Source: Avichristensenella sp031550535 (lineage in GTDB: Bacteria; Bacillota; Clostridia; Christensenellales; Aristaeellaceae). Taken from it: a DNA stretch of 64,000 nucleotides. The first letter of the stretch is position 1. Each line of letters opens with the position of its first letter. Position numbers and translations under genes: made by a program. Location of the stretch: contig JAVBOM010000032.1 of the NCBI GenBank assembly GCA_031550535.1, forward strand, positions 1 to 64,000. Reading direction: 5' to 3'. Below, one piece after another: positions 54,249-63,156 of this stretch. The notes beneath the pieces are model-generated. The model searched no databases and was not told where the DNA came from. It saw nothing but the letters and a program-made list of their open reading frames with translations.

Positions 54249-55085
54249 CTATTCCTTGCGCATAAACGCCATCGCGACGCACCCCGGCCCCACATGCGTG
54301 CCGATCATGCTGCCGATGGGGAACACGGCGTTGTCCGCGATCGGCATGCGCTCCAGAACGTGCTCGCGCACTTTTGCGCAGATGTCGTCCGGGCCGGCAT
54401 GGCCGAAGTACACGGGGAACGCCGGGTCATACGCCGGGCCATCGGCAAAATAGGAGACGGCGGCCTGGAAGTTGCGCCCCTTGCCGACGGAGACGATGGT
54501 GCCCTTCTCGTTTTCAATCGCGACGAGCGGCTTGATGTGCAGCAGCGTGCCCGCGATGGCGCTGGTACGGGATAGGCGGCCGCCCTTGAACAGGTAGGTC
54601 AGCGTGTCCACAATGCCAAAAACGGTCATGCGGCCCCGGAGCGACGTGATCTCCGCGGCGATGGCTTCGGCTGATGTGCCCTCCTCGCGGAGCCGCAGCG
54701 CGTGCTCCACCAGGATGCGCTGGCCCATGATGACGCTCTTGGTATCCACGACATGGACCGGCACGCCGGGCACCATCTCCTTGCCGAGCGTTGCGGATTG
54801 GTAGGTGCCGCTCAGGCCGCTGGAGAGGCAGAGCACGACGACGCTGTCTCCCTTGGACTCCGCGTCGCGGTAGACCTTCGCAAAGTCCTCGGGCGAGGGC
54901 TGGCTGGTCTTGGGCAGCTTCTTCGCGGTTTTCAGCAGCGCGTAGAAGTGGGAGAAATCCGTGTCCTCCTCCTGCGTGTACACCTTGTCCTCAAAGTGGA
55001 TGGTCAGCGATACGACATCGATTCCCCGGGCTTTCGCCTCGGAGACGGGGATATCCGCCCCGGAATCCGTCACAATGCGAATCAT
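54249..55085 (-). CDS. DegV family fatty-acid-binding protein
   Basis: 278 aa. GAAGGGA precedes the ATG. N-terminus MIRIVTDSGADIP is the DegV signature; LPKTSQPSPEDF and CLSSGLSGTYQSA are the fatty-acid-binding elements; GRLSRTSA and IGTHVGPGCVAMAF complete the two-domain fold. DegV/FakB proteins bind fatty acids and present them to FakA kinase for phospholipid synthesis. No FakA gene is adjacent. Normal length, divergent from proS. Confidence 0.94.
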   Translation of the reverse strand: MIRIVTDSGADIPVSEAKARGIDVVSLTIHFEDKVYTQEEDTDFSHFYALLKTAKKLPKTSQPSPEDFAKVYRDAESKGDSVVVLCLSSGLSGTYQSATLGKEMVPGVPVHVVDTKSVIMGQRILVEHALRLREEGTSAEAIAAEITSLRGRMTVFGIVDTLTYLFKGGRLSRTSAIAGTLLHIKPLVAIENEKGTIVSVGKGRNFQAAVSYFADGPAYDPAFPVYFGHAGPDDICAKVREHVLERMPIADNAVFPIGSMIGTHVGPGCVAMAFMRKE

Positions 55086-55189
55086 GCGCGGTCCCTTCTT
55101 CCCTGGTTATCATTTGGTAATTACCAGCGCAGACTATTATTGGGAAAAGTATACCTGGAAGCATTCGCGTAGTCAAGGGAGGAAATCCC

Positions 55190-55219
55190 TTGCGAACTCT
55201 CACGCGGTTCTGTTATACT
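55190..55219 (+). promoter_or_regulatory. Promoter of proS
   Basis: TTGCGA (55190-55195), 18 nt, TATACT (55214-55219). The leader is only about 40 nt, too short for a T-box. Confidence 0.6.
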
Positions 55220-55266
55220 GCAACAACATGGGTCAATCACAATGCGATGATGCGGGAGCGTGCCAC

Positions 55267-57051
55267 ATGAAAGTCAGCGAACTGGTCTCCAAGCGATACA
55301 AAGAAACGCCGGCGGACTGCCAAATGGCGAGCCAGGCGTTCATGCTCCGGGGCGGATACATCAAGCCGGTCGGCAACGGCATTTACACGCTGCTGCCGAT
55401 CGCCAAGCGCATCGCGCGCAAGATCGAAACAATTCTGCGCGAGGAGATGGACCGGATCGGCGGGCAGGAGGTGCTGTTCCCGGTCGCCATGCCGGCCGCG
55501 CTCTGGCGTGCGTCGGGCCGGTACGAGGGCGTAGGGGAGGAACTGCTGCGCTTCCAGGACCGGTCGGGCGGGGAGATGGTGCTGGGCATGACGCACGAGG
55601 AGGCCGCCGTACACCTGATGAAGGATGTGGCCGAGTCCTATGCGCAGTACCCGCTGATGATCTATCAAATTCAGACGAAATTTCGCGACGAGCCGCGCGC
55701 CCGGGGCGGGCTGATCCGCGTGCGCGAATTTACAATGAAGGACGGCTATTCATTCCACACATCACAGACGGATTTGGAGGCATATTACCAGCGGTGTTAC
55801 GACGCGTATACGCGCATTTTCGCGCGGGCGGGCGTGCCGGAGGTGATTCCGGTGGCGTCCGATTCCGGCATGATGGGCGGCAAGGTGGCGCATGAGTTCA
55901 TGCTGCTGGCGGACATCGGCGAGGACACGCTGACGCTGTGCGCCGCGTGCGACTATAAATCCAACATGGAGAGCGCGCCGTGCATCGTGGAGAACGAGCC
56001 GAGCGCGGAGGAACCGGCGACGGCGGCGCGATTTGAAAAATCGGGCGCCATAGGGGGATTTCGCGAGAAATCCCTCCCTTTGCGCAAGGTAGTAACGCCC
56101 GGCGTCAAGACGATCGAGGCGCTGAGCGAATTTCTTTCCGTGCCCGCGTCCGCCACATGCAAGGCGGTGCTGTACCGCGCGGAGGGCGCGGACGGGGTGA
56201 TAGCCGTGTTCCTGCGCGGCGACCTGGACGTGAACGAGACGAAGCTGCGCAACCTGCTGAAGGCTGAGGTGCGCCCGGCGGAGGTGGAGGAGGGCTCGCC
56301 CCTGACCGCTGGGTTTATCGGGCCGCTCGGGCTACCGGCGGGCGTTCGGGCCGTGTTTGACCGGTCGCTCGCGGGCATTTCGAGCCTCGTCACCGGCGCG
56401 AACGAGACGGACGCGCACTATACGGGTTTTCAGATTGAGCGGGACATTGGACAAGTCGAATACACGGACGTGGCGAAGGCCGTCGAGGGCGGCATCTGCC
56501 CGGTTTGCGGGAAGCCCGCGCTGCGCGTTGCCCGGGGCATCGAGGTGGGGAACATCTTCCAGCTCGGCAGCCGGTATACCGAGGCGATGGACATGTGCTA
56601 CCTGGACGAGGCGGGCGCGCTGCGCCATCCCGTGATGGGGTGCTACGGCATCGGCGTCGGGCGGCTGATGGCGTCCGTCTGCGAGGCGCGGCACGACGAC
56701 CACGGCCCCATCTGGCCGATCTCCATCGCGCCGTGGCACGTGCAGATCTGCTCGCTCCGCGCGGACAATGAGAATGTGCGGGACGTATCGAGGGCGCTGT
56801 ACGACGGTCTGACCGCGCGCGGCATTGAGGTGCTCTGGGACGACCGGCCCGTCAGCGCGGGCGTCATGTTCTCGGACGCGGACCTGTTCGGCGTGCCAGT
56901 GCGCGTGGTGATCAGCCCCAAGGGGCTGGCGGGGGGCACGGTGGAGGTAGTAAGCCGGGAGAAAACCGGCGAGGAGCGCGTGCCTGCGGACGAGGCCACG
57001 GAAATCATTGCCGCGCGGGTGTGGTCCGCGCTGGAATCCTATAAAGGATAA
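55267..57051 (+). CDS. proS: Proline--tRNA ligase with in-frame repeat insertion
   Basis: 594 aa. Start at 55267, with GGGAG upstream. Bacterial-type ProRS, charging tRNA-Pro: class II motif 2 TKFRDEPRARGGLIRVREFTM region, motif 3 CYGIGVGRLMASV, C-terminal anticodon domain (ICSLRADNENVRDVS...VLWDDRP). The editing domain inserted between motifs 2 and 3 is present (TIEALSEFLSVPASATCKAVLYR...FIGPLGLPAG). Residues ~251-271 (ATAARFEKSGAIGGFREKSL) are a translated copy of the window's dispersed repeat, sitting in the linker NEPSAEEP-/-LRKVVTPGVKTIE just before the editing domain. The frame is kept and no catalytic motif is hit, so the enzyme is probably functional. Confidence 0.95.
   Translation: MKVSELVSKRYKETPADCQMASQAFMLRGGYIKPVGNGIYTLLPIAKRIARKIETILREEMDRIGGQEVLFPVAMPAALWRASGRYEGVGEELLRFQDRSGGEMVLGMTHEEAAVHLMKDVAESYAQYPLMIYQIQTKFRDEPRARGGLIRVREFTMKDGYSFHTSQTDLEAYYQRCYDAYTRIFARAGVPEVIPVASDSGMMGGKVAHEFMLLADIGEDTLTLCAACDYKSNMESAPCIVENEPSAEEPATAARFEKSGAIGGFREKSLPLRKVVTPGVKTIEALSEFLSVPASATCKAVLYRAEGADGVIAVFLRGDLDVNETKLRNLLKAEVRPAEVEEGSPLTAGFIGPLGLPAGVRAVFDRSLAGISSLVTGANETDAHYTGFQIERDIGQVEYTDVAKAVEGGICPVCGKPALRVARGIEVGNIFQLGSRYTEAMDMCYLDEAGALRHPVMGCYGIGVGRLMASVCEARHDDHGPIWPISIAPWHVQICSLRADNENVRDVSRALYDGLTARGIEVLWDDRPVSAGVMFSDADLFGVPVRVVISPKGLAGGTVEVVSREKTGEERVPADEATEIIAARVWSALESYKG
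56019..56078 (-). repeat. Dispersed double-hairpin repeat, copy 20, inside proS
   Basis: Both hairpins intact (GATTTGAAAAATC within GGCGCG/GGGCGCC; GGATTTC-GCGA-GAAATCC), minus orientation relative to proS. The translated frame is one of two stop-free frames of this strand. Confidence 0.93.
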
Positions 57052-57081
57052 AACAATAATTGAATAAGAGGGGGAATCCCT

Positions 57082-58458
57082 TTGGATACGACCAGGGACA
57101 TGACGCGGGGCAAGCCGCTTTCGCTCATGGTTTCCTTCGCGTTGCCGATCATCGGCAGCTTTGTGCTGCAGCAGCTCTACACGCTGGTGGACGCCGCGGT
57201 CGTCGGGCGGCTGATCGGCGTCTCGGCGTTCGCGAGCGTGGGCGCGGCGGGGTTTTATAGCTGGATGGTGCTGGACATCATTCTGGGGCTGACACAGGGA
57301 TTTGGCGCGCTGTTCGCGCAGCGTTTCGGGGCGAAGGACGAGACGGGGCTGCGCAAGGCGGTGACGATGTCCGGGCTGCTGTCGCTGCTCGTGGGCGCGG
57401 TGCTGACGGTGCTGGGCATCGGCCTGGCGCGGACCGTGCTCATCGCCATGCGGACGCCACAGGAGCTGCTTCCGGACACGCTGACATACCTGTACTGGCT
57501 GCTGGGCGGCACTTTGATTTCCATCGCGTATAACCTCGTGGGCAGCCTCCTGCGCGCGCTGGGCGACAGCAAGACGCCGCTGTACGCGGTACTCGCGGCG
57601 AGCGTGATCAACATTGCGCTGGACGTGCTGCTGGTGCTCGCGGGGCTGGGCGTGGCGGGCGTGGCGATCGCGACGGTGTTCTCGCAGCTCTGCGCGACGG
57701 CGCTGTGCTTCCGGGCGCTGGGGCGCGTGCCCGTGCTGCGGCTGTCCGCTCAGGATTTCGCGCCGGACAAAAGGACCATCGGGGCGCTGCTGCGGATGGG
57801 CGGGCCGCTCGCGTTCCGCAACGCGGTGATTTGCGTGGGCGGCGCTTTGGTGCAGCGTGCCATCAATGGGTACGGCGTGCTCTTCATCGCCGGGACGAAC
57901 GCCACGCGCCGGTACTACGGCCTGATGGAGGTGCTGGGCGCGGGCATCGAGGGCGCGGCGGCGACCTTTGTGGGGCAGAACTATGGCGCGGGCGACGTGC
58001 CGAGAATCCGGGAGGGCATGCGCGGCGCGCGGCGGCTGGCGGTGGTCGGCTCCGTGACAATCGCGGCGCTGGTCGCGCTGCTGGGCCGGCAGCTCATCGG
58101 CCTGCTGGTGGTGGGTACCCCGGAGGAAATCGCCGCCGTGGTGGACATCGGCTACCGGAACCTACTGGCCGCGGCCGCCTGCCTGCCATGGCTGTACATG
58201 CTGACCATGCACCGGGCGGCGCTGCAGGGCATGGGCCGCGCGTTTGTGCCGATGCTGTCGGGGTTTGTGGAGCTGGCGATGCGGATTGTGGCGGTGCTGG
58301 CGCTGCCGCCGTTCATCGGCGTGTGGGGCGTGTACCTCGCGGACGGGATTGGGTGGATTGCCGCGGCGGTGCTGCTGGTGGGGACGTACGCGGCGGTGAT
58401 CGGGAAGGAAAGCGGGGCGCGCGGCGCGGAGCCGGACATGAAAGGAGGCGCTGTGTGA
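57082..58458 (+). CDS. MATE-family efflux transporter
   Basis: 458 aa. TTG start at 57082, with AGAGGGGGA upstream; a downstream ATG (57100) is possible. Twelve membrane helices; MATE hallmarks include MVSFALPIIGSFVLQQLYTLVDAAVVGRLIG in the first helices and AATFVGQNYGAGDVPRIREG in the second half. Exports drugs or metabolites using Na+ or H+. It lies 30 nt after proS and overlaps the VOC gene, so the three may form one transcript. Confidence 0.93.
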   Translation: MDTTRDMTRGKPLSLMVSFALPIIGSFVLQQLYTLVDAAVVGRLIGVSAFASVGAAGFYSWMVLDIILGLTQGFGALFAQRFGAKDETGLRKAVTMSGLLSLLVGAVLTVLGIGLARTVLIAMRTPQELLPDTLTYLYWLLGGTLISIAYNLVGSLLRALGDSKTPLYAVLAASVINIALDVLLVLAGLGVAGVAIATVFSQLCATALCFRALGRVPVLRLSAQDFAPDKRTIGALLRMGGPLAFRNAVICVGGALVQRAINGYGVLFIAGTNATRRYYGLMEVLGAGIEGAAATFVGQNYGAGDVPRIREGMRGARRLAVVGSVTIAALVALLGRQLIGLLVVGTPEEIAAVVDIGYRNLLAAAACLPWLYMLTMHRAALQGMGRAFVPMLSGFVELAMRIVAVLALPPFIGVWGVYLADGIGWIAAAVLLVGTYAAVIGKESGARGAEPDMKGGAV

Positions 58459-58871
58459 TGAGCACGGAAAACGCCCAAGCGGCACGGATGAAGGCGATTG
58501 GCATCGCGATCGACTGTGCGGACGAAAACGCCCTGGCGGACTTTTACGCGCGCATGCTGCGCTGGAGCAAAACCTTCTCGGGCAACGGGTACGCGGTGGT
58601 CAGTTCCCCGGACGAGTCCTTTTTGCTGGTGTTTCAGGCGGTGGAGGACTACCAGCCGCCCGTGTGGCCATGGGAGAAGGACAAACAGGCGCAGATGATG
58701 CACTTTGATTTCCATGTCGAAAATCTCGCCGAATCGGTGGAGCACGCCAAGGCGTGCGGGGCGTCCGTGTGCGGCGTGCAGTTTTTCGAGACGTCCGTGA
58801 CGATGCAGGACCCGGCCGGGCATCCGTTCTGCCTCAGCACGGTATGGGAAGAAGGGCTGTTCGCGAAATAG
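58458..58871 (+). CDS. VOC-superfamily (glyoxalase/bleomycin-resistance-like) protein
   Basis: 137 aa. ATG overlaps the MATE stop (TGATG), with AGGAGG upstream. Two beta-alpha-beta-beta-beta modules: AIGIAIDCADENALADFYARMLRWS and MMHFDFHVENLAESVEHAKACGASV, ending TMQDPAGHPFCLST with the usual Asp-Pro-xGHPFCL closing motif. His in HFDFHV and the closing region could hold a metal. May be a binding or resistance protein coupled to the MATE pump; substrate unknown. Confidence 0.9.
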   Translation: MSTENAQAARMKAIGIAIDCADENALADFYARMLRWSKTFSGNGYAVVSSPDESFLLVFQAVEDYQPPVWPWEKDKQAQMMHFDFHVENLAESVEHAKACGASVCGVQFFETSVTMQDPAGHPFCLSTVWEEGLFAK

Positions 58872-58886
58872 GAAGCCGTAAGACAG

Positions 58887-58920
58887 AAGCGCCCGCCACA
58901 AACGGTGGCAGGCGCTTTTT
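58887..58920 (+). terminator. Intrinsic terminator
   Basis: AAGCGCC-C/T-GCCAC stem with AAAC loop followed by T5; ends the proS-MATE-VOC genes. Confidence 0.85.
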
Positions 58921-58925
58921 GGGTT

Positions 58926-59156
58926 TTACAGTATATTCGACGACGTGCACTCCACCTTGATGCCATTGTCCTTCAGCCGCGTCAATTTCGCCTTGTTGCC
59001 CGCGCCGTCGTCCAGGGTCATCTTTTCGATCTCGTGGTGTGCCATGAAGTTGACGACCTCGCCCTCCACAAAGCCGACCCAGCCCCTCCGGCTCGTCTTT
59101 TGCTTGTCCTTGCCCTCCATCACCTCGTCGATGGTCGGCCTTTTGTCTTCGCTCAT
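58926..59156 (-). CDS. Small hypothetical protein
   Basis: 76 aa. Start at 59156, with AAGGAGG 7 nt upstream. Charged, soluble: MSEDKRPTIDEVMEGKDKQK, then a compact beta-like part (WVGFVEGEVVNFMAHHEIEKMTL...GNKAKLTRLKDNGIKVE). No membrane segment, Cys or known motif. A good ribosome binding site and balanced composition support a real gene. Divergent from rubrerythrin, convergent with the VOC gene. Function unknown. Confidence 0.7.
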   Translation of the reverse strand: MSEDKRPTIDEVMEGKDKQKTSRRGWVGFVEGEVVNFMAHHEIEKMTLDDGAGNKAKLTRLKDNGIKVECTSSNIL

Positions 59157-59304
59157 GTGGGACCTCCTTGCCAAAATATCTCAGCCTATGATAATACAAA
59201 CGGGCAAATACCGCAAGGGTCTACTTGTGGCACGGATCACACGCGGGCGCAACGCCTCCATAGAATATAAGTGGGGCCCCGTATGCGATTTAGGAGGTGC
59301 GAAA

Positions 59305-59901
59305 ATGAGCAACTTATCAGCCTTGCCCGGAACCCAGACGGCGATCAACCTGGCGAAAGCGTTCGTCGGCGAGTCACAGGCGCGCAACCGCTATCAGTTC
59401 TACGCGGAGGTAGCCAAGGAAGCCGGGCTGGAGAGCCTGGAAGAAGTGTTCCTGCTCACCGCGAGCGACGAAAGAGGCCATGGCGAGATGTTCTTTGAAT
59501 TCCTGACGCATGGGCTCGGGGATGCGCTGCTGGAACCCCAAGTGCTGGTGCCTGTTTTCATGGGCACCACGCCGGAGAATATGCTGGCGGCGGCAAAGGC
59601 GGAGAACCACGAATGGACGGACCTGTATCCGGCGTTCGGAAGAGTCGCCGAACAGGAAGGATTTCCGGTCATCGCGACATCCTTCTTTTCGATCGCGAGC
59701 GTTGAAAAGCGGCATGACATCCGCTTCCGGAGCCTGTTGACCCGGTACGAAACCGACATGCTCTACCGCGCCTGCGAGCCGGTTAGCTGGCAGTGCAAAA
59801 ACTGCGGTTTCGTGCATTACGGCATTGAGGCGCCCGGCGAGTGTCCCGCGTGCCATCACCGGCAGCAGTATTTCCGGATCATTGATCCCTGCGTTCTGTA
59901 A
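59305..59901 (+). CDS. Rubrerythrin
   Basis: 198 aa. Start at 59305, with TAGGAGGTG 6 nt upstream. Di-iron four-helix bundle: NLAKAFVGESQARNRYQFYAEVAKEAG (Glu ligands) and ASDERGHGEMFFEF (ExxH); second half VAEQEGFPVIATSFFSIASVEKRH. C-terminal rubredoxin-like FeS site from CKNC and CPAC. Acts as an NADH-linked peroxidase in anaerobes. Fits the oxidative-stress set with perR and katA, although no clear PerR box was found upstream. Confidence 0.95.
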   Translation: MSNLSALPGTQTAINLAKAFVGESQARNRYQFYAEVAKEAGLESLEEVFLLTASDERGHGEMFFEFLTHGLGDALLEPQVLVPVFMGTTPENMLAAAKAENHEWTDLYPAFGRVAEQEGFPVIATSFFSIASVEKRHDIRFRSLLTRYETDMLYRACEPVSWQCKNCGFVHYGIEAPGECPACHHRQQYFRIIDPCVL

Positions 59902-59947
59902 TACGACCTGTGGGCGGTTGCGGCATAAGCCCGCCGCACAAGCCCGC

Positions 59948-59970
59948 ACCCCAGCCGTTTGGCTGGGGGT
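59948..59970. terminator. Hairpin after rubrerythrin (weak terminator)
   Basis: ACCCCAGCC-GTTT-GGCTGGGGGT is a strong stem but has no T tract. Confidence 0.4.
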
Positions 59971-60075
59971 ACATGGCAAGCGGCCCCTTCCCGCGCTTAC
60001 CCGTGACCCCTCCGCGCCATTGTGCTATACTATGACCATGCTGCGGGCAAATTCTACGACAAGCGAGGCGAACGC

Positions 60076-60984
60076 ATGCGCATCTACGCAAACGGACAAC
60101 GATTGGAACGAAACGGCGCGCTCCCGGCGGAAACCGTCCCCGCCGTCATCCTGATCCGCACGGAGGACCTTCGGGCGGACGCCGCGGCGCTCGGCATGGA
60201 GCGCATGCTGCTGCCCCCGCTGGACGAGAGCGCGGCCAACCGCTTTGAGAGCCACCAGGGGTACGAGTGCATCCTGCTCAACATCCCGGACGAGACGGAC
60301 GCCGTGGCCGCGCCGCCCATCAACATCGATATCTACGGCATGCCCGGACGGCTGATCTTCGTACATGATCCGTCGCCCGCCATCGACGGCCTCACCGCGC
60401 GGCTGGACGCGGTGAACATGCTGCCGTTCGACCATGTGCTCCTTACTTTTTTCAACCTGCTGACCGAGAACGACGCCGATTATCTGGAGGGGATCGAGGC
60501 CGGCATCGCCGCGCTGGAGGACGCTGTCGCCGCGGGCACGGCGGCCAATTTCACCGCCGAGATCAGCGCGCTGCGCAAAAGGCTCCTGAAGCAGAAGCGA
60601 TACTTTGAATCGCTGATAGACGCGCTGGAAGAGATGGAGAAGAACGAAAACCATTTCCTGACGGCGGAGCAGCTCCGGCATTTCCACCTCATCACCAAGC
60701 GCGCGGACCGGCAGTTCCACGCCGTGCTGAACCTGCGCGACTATGTGACGCAGGTGCGCGAGGCGTATCAGGCGCAGATTGACATCAGCCTGAACAAGAC
60801 GATGAAGCTGTTCACGGTCATCACCGCCATTTTTCTGCCGCTGACGCTGATTGTCGGGTGGTACGGCATGAACCTGCGGATGCCGGAGTTCGATTGGCCG
60901 CACGCGTATCCGGCGGTCATCGCGGTGTCCTTGTGCATCGTCGCGGGGCTCGTCGCATATTTCCGCAGGCACAGGTGGTTCTAG
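60076..60984 (+). CDS. CorA-family Mg2+/divalent cation transporter
   Basis: 302 aa. Start at 60076, with GAGG 8 nt upstream; the longer frame adds an unlikely N-terminus. Cytoplasmic alpha/beta domain, long helices (LRKRLLKQKRYFESLIDALEEMEKNE), and two C-terminal membrane helices with the selectivity motif YGMN between them (IFLPLTLIVGWYGMNL). Typical short CorA as found in Clostridia. Positive-inside tail RRHRW. Confidence 0.93.
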   Translation: MRIYANGQRLERNGALPAETVPAVILIRTEDLRADAAALGMERMLLPPLDESAANRFESHQGYECILLNIPDETDAVAAPPINIDIYGMPGRLIFVHDPSPAIDGLTARLDAVNMLPFDHVLLTFFNLLTENDADYLEGIEAGIAALEDAVAAGTAANFTAEISALRKRLLKQKRYFESLIDALEEMEKNENHFLTAEQLRHFHLITKRADRQFHAVLNLRDYVTQVREAYQAQIDISLNKTMKLFTVITAIFLPLTLIVGWYGMNLRMPEFDWPHAYPAVIAVSLCIVAGLVAYFRRHRWF

Positions 60985-61009
60985 TCGGCACGCGCCTTGG
61001 TGCCTTGGG

Positions 61010-61243
61010 TTACTGCGAGAGCAAGTAGAGAATGTACTGGTTCAGGCTGACGCCCTCCACCTTCGCGCGCTCGATAAGGCGCTTGTGGAGCGACTTGGGC
61101 ACGCGCACCAGGATGCGGCCGCTGTACTCTGGCTGCGCCATGGGGACGAGCGCGACTTCCTCGCCCGGGTCGCCGGGGGCGGGCAGCCGCATCATCGCCC
61201 GCGCTTCCTCCGGCTGCGGCGCGTTCACGTCGGTTTTTTTCAT
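61010..61243 (-). CDS. Ribbon-helix-helix protein (HicB/CopG-like)
   Basis: 77 aa. Start at 61243, with AAGGGG about 10 nt upstream. Disordered acidic N-terminus, then YSGRILVRVPKSLHKRLIERAKVEGVSLNQYILYLLSQ: a complete ribbon-helix-helix DNA-binding domain of the HicB antitoxin type. No HicA-like toxin gene is adjacent, so it may be an orphan regulator or a solo antitoxin remnant. Confidence 0.85.
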   Translation of the reverse strand: MKKTDVNAPQPEEARAMMRLPAPGDPGEEVALVPMAQPEYSGRILVRVPKSLHKRLIERAKVEGVSLNQYILYLLSQ

Positions 61244-61314
61244 GGGATTCAACCCCTTTCTTGCACATATGATATCAAATATAATATCACATGTCAAGCA
61301 GGGGAGTGCGCCGG

Positions 61315-61905
61315 TTACGCCTTTTGATCGAAAAAGCCGATGCCGCTGAGCATAATCCGTTCGGCCATCTGCGCGATTTCCATCGCGGAGGCGGCCATGC
61401 CCTCCTGCACCCACAACCGGAGCAGCCCGATGCAGCCGGAGCTGACGAACGCGTAAAAGTATTCGATCTCGCGCGGCTTGGCGTCGGTAAAATAGCGAGA
61501 GTACGCGTTCAGGCACGTCTCCTTGCCGATGGACAGCAGCTTGCCGAGGAAATCTTTGTCGCCGTAGTCGCCCAGCATGACCACGCAGATGTCGGAATTG
61601 TCCTTGATGCACTGGAAAATGCGCGCGCAGATGTCCACGACTGAGCCGCGCGCGTCGCGCGCCTGCCCGTCCGGCTGATCCAGCGCCTGGCGGAAGTCGT
61701 CCATCATGCCGCGCTCGATTTGCTCCAACAGCGCGTACACGTCCTGGTAGTGCGCGTAGAACGTGCCCCGGTTGATGCCCGCCAGCTTGCACAGCTCCTG
61801 CACGGTGATGCCCTGGATGGGCTTCTTTTGCAGCAGCTCGGTGAACGCCCTGCGGATCATCATTTTGGTCACGCGCACGCGATGGTCGCCGGATGAACTT
61901 TTCAT
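61315..61905 (-). CDS. TetR/AcrR-family regulator
   Basis: 196 aa. ATG at 61905, with GGAGG 5 nt upstream (the in-frame GTG before it overlaps that site). HTH: TKMMIRRAFTELLQKKPIQGITVQELCKLAGINRGTFYAHYQDVYALLEQIE. The C-terminal domain carries the TetR_C-type pattern YAFVSSGCIGLLRLWVQEG found in regulators of lipid or drug-related genes (as in YjdC/DhaS-like proteins). Divergent from an SDR gene, the probable target. A gapped inverted repeat CTGT...ACAG at about 61931-61957 lies between them. Confidence 0.93.
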   Translation of the reverse strand: MKSSSGDHRVRVTKMMIRRAFTELLQKKPIQGITVQELCKLAGINRGTFYAHYQDVYALLEQIERGMMDDFRQALDQPDGQARDARGSVVDICARIFQCIKDNSDICVVMLGDYGDKDFLGKLLSIGKETCLNAYSRYFTDAKPREIEYFYAFVSSGCIGLLRLWVQEGMAASAMEIAQMAERIMLSGIGFFDQKA

Positions 61906-62063
61906 GAACACCTCCGATTGTCCAACAAAAACTGTTCGATTCGTCTAAAAACGGACAGATCACGCAAATCTGCCGGTTGTGCTTTTGCTTTGCTTTCATC
62001 ATACTACAGTTGGGTAACTTCATCAACACAGTGTTCAAAATCTTTCAGGAGCGTTGAAGTGCA

Positions 62064-63086
62064 ATGAAGCGGGAGTATATTCTGACCGGCGCGAGCGGCC
62101 ATCTGGGTGGGGCTATCCTGCGGGAGCTCACGCGGCGGGGCGAGACGGTCCGCGCGCTGATTCTGCCGGATGACGAGGCGATGCCGTACGCGACCGTCAC
62201 GTATGTGCGCGGGGATATGCGGGATGTGGCGTCGCTGCTGCCGCTGTTTGAGGGCGAGGACGCGGAGGAGAAGGTCGTACTGCACGCGGCGGGCATCGTC
62301 AGCATCGCGGACAAGGTAAATGACGCGCTGTGGGATGTCAACGTGAACGGCACGCAGAACATCCTGGATCTGTGCGCGCGCTATGCCGTCAGAAAGCTCG
62401 TGTATGTCAGCTCTGTGCACGCCCTGCCCGAGGGCAACCGGTGGCAAGTGCTGGCGGAGACGGACGCCTTTTCGCCCGACAAGGTCGTGGGCGGGTACGC
62501 CAAGACCAAGGCGGAGGCCACGCGGCGCACCCTGGAAGCCGCTAAAGCGGGCCTTAACGTGACGGTCGTGCATCCGTCCGGGATCATCGGGCCGTTCGAT
62601 GTGGGTGGCAACCACCTGGTGCAGTTCATCGCGGATATGATCCGGGGCACGCTGCCGGCGGGCGTGCGCGGCGGGTACGACTTTGTGGACGTGCGGGATG
62701 TGGCGCAGGGATGCCTTGCCGCCGTGGACGCGGGCAGGCCGGGGGAGTGCTATATCCTGTCCAACCGGCACTACACGGTGAAGGAGCTGCTCGGCATGAT
62801 CCGCACGCTGAACGGCGGCAGACGGCGGCCCATTCTGCCGATGTGGATGGCCAAGGCGGCCGCGCCGCTGCTGACCTTCTGGGCCAAGTGCCGCCACGAG
62901 CGGCCGCTGTACACGCGCTACTCGCTATATACGCTGACCAGCAACGACCGTTTTTCCCACGACAAGGCGACGCGGGAGCTCGGCTACGCGCCGCGCGACC
63001 TGTATAGTACGCTGCGGGACACGATCGAATGGATGAACCGGGAGAAACCGCCGAAGGGCGCGGTGGCGCGTCCGACGATGGGGTGA
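62064..63086 (+). CDS. NAD-dependent epimerase/dehydratase (extended SDR)
   Basis: 340 aa; AGGAGCG about 12 nt upstream. Rossmann motif TGASGHLGGAILREL, NVNGTQNILDLC, catalytic SSVHA and YAKTK (Tyr-x-x-x-Lys), GFDFVDVRDVAQGCL-type segment (GGYDFVDVRDVAQG). Looks like the dihydroflavonol-reductase/sterol-dehydrogenase-like subgroup acting on small carbonyl or hydroxyl substrates. Divergent from the TetR regulator. Confidence 0.93.
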   Translation: MKREYILTGASGHLGGAILRELTRRGETVRALILPDDEAMPYATVTYVRGDMRDVASLLPLFEGEDAEEKVVLHAAGIVSIADKVNDALWDVNVNGTQNILDLCARYAVRKLVYVSSVHALPEGNRWQVLAETDAFSPDKVVGGYAKTKAEATRRTLEAAKAGLNVTVVHPSGIIGPFDVGGNHLVQFIADMIRGTLPAGVRGGYDFVDVRDVAQGCLAAVDAGRPGECYILSNRHYTVKELLGMIRTLNGGRRRPILPMWMAKAAAPLLTFWAKCRHERPLYTRYSLYTLTSNDRFSHDKATRELGYAPRDLYSTLRDTIEWMNREKPPKGAVARPTMG

Positions 63087-63099
63087 AAAGGCTTGATAG

Positions 63100-63138
63100 A
63101 TATGAAAAAACGCCGCTGTCTGCGGCGTTTTTTCATAT
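63100..63138. terminator. Bidirectional intrinsic terminator
   Basis: Long perfect stem: ATGAAAAAACGCCGC / GCGGCGTTTTTTCAT, with T6 on both strands. It separates the convergent SDR and azlD genes. Confidence 0.9.
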
Positions 63139-63156
63139 AGGCAAAACGGTTTGCGG

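Noticed and set aside
55196..55266. Possible T-box riboswitch upstream of proS
   Set aside because: The leader between promoter and start is only ~45 nt, too short for a T-box stem I and antiterminator.
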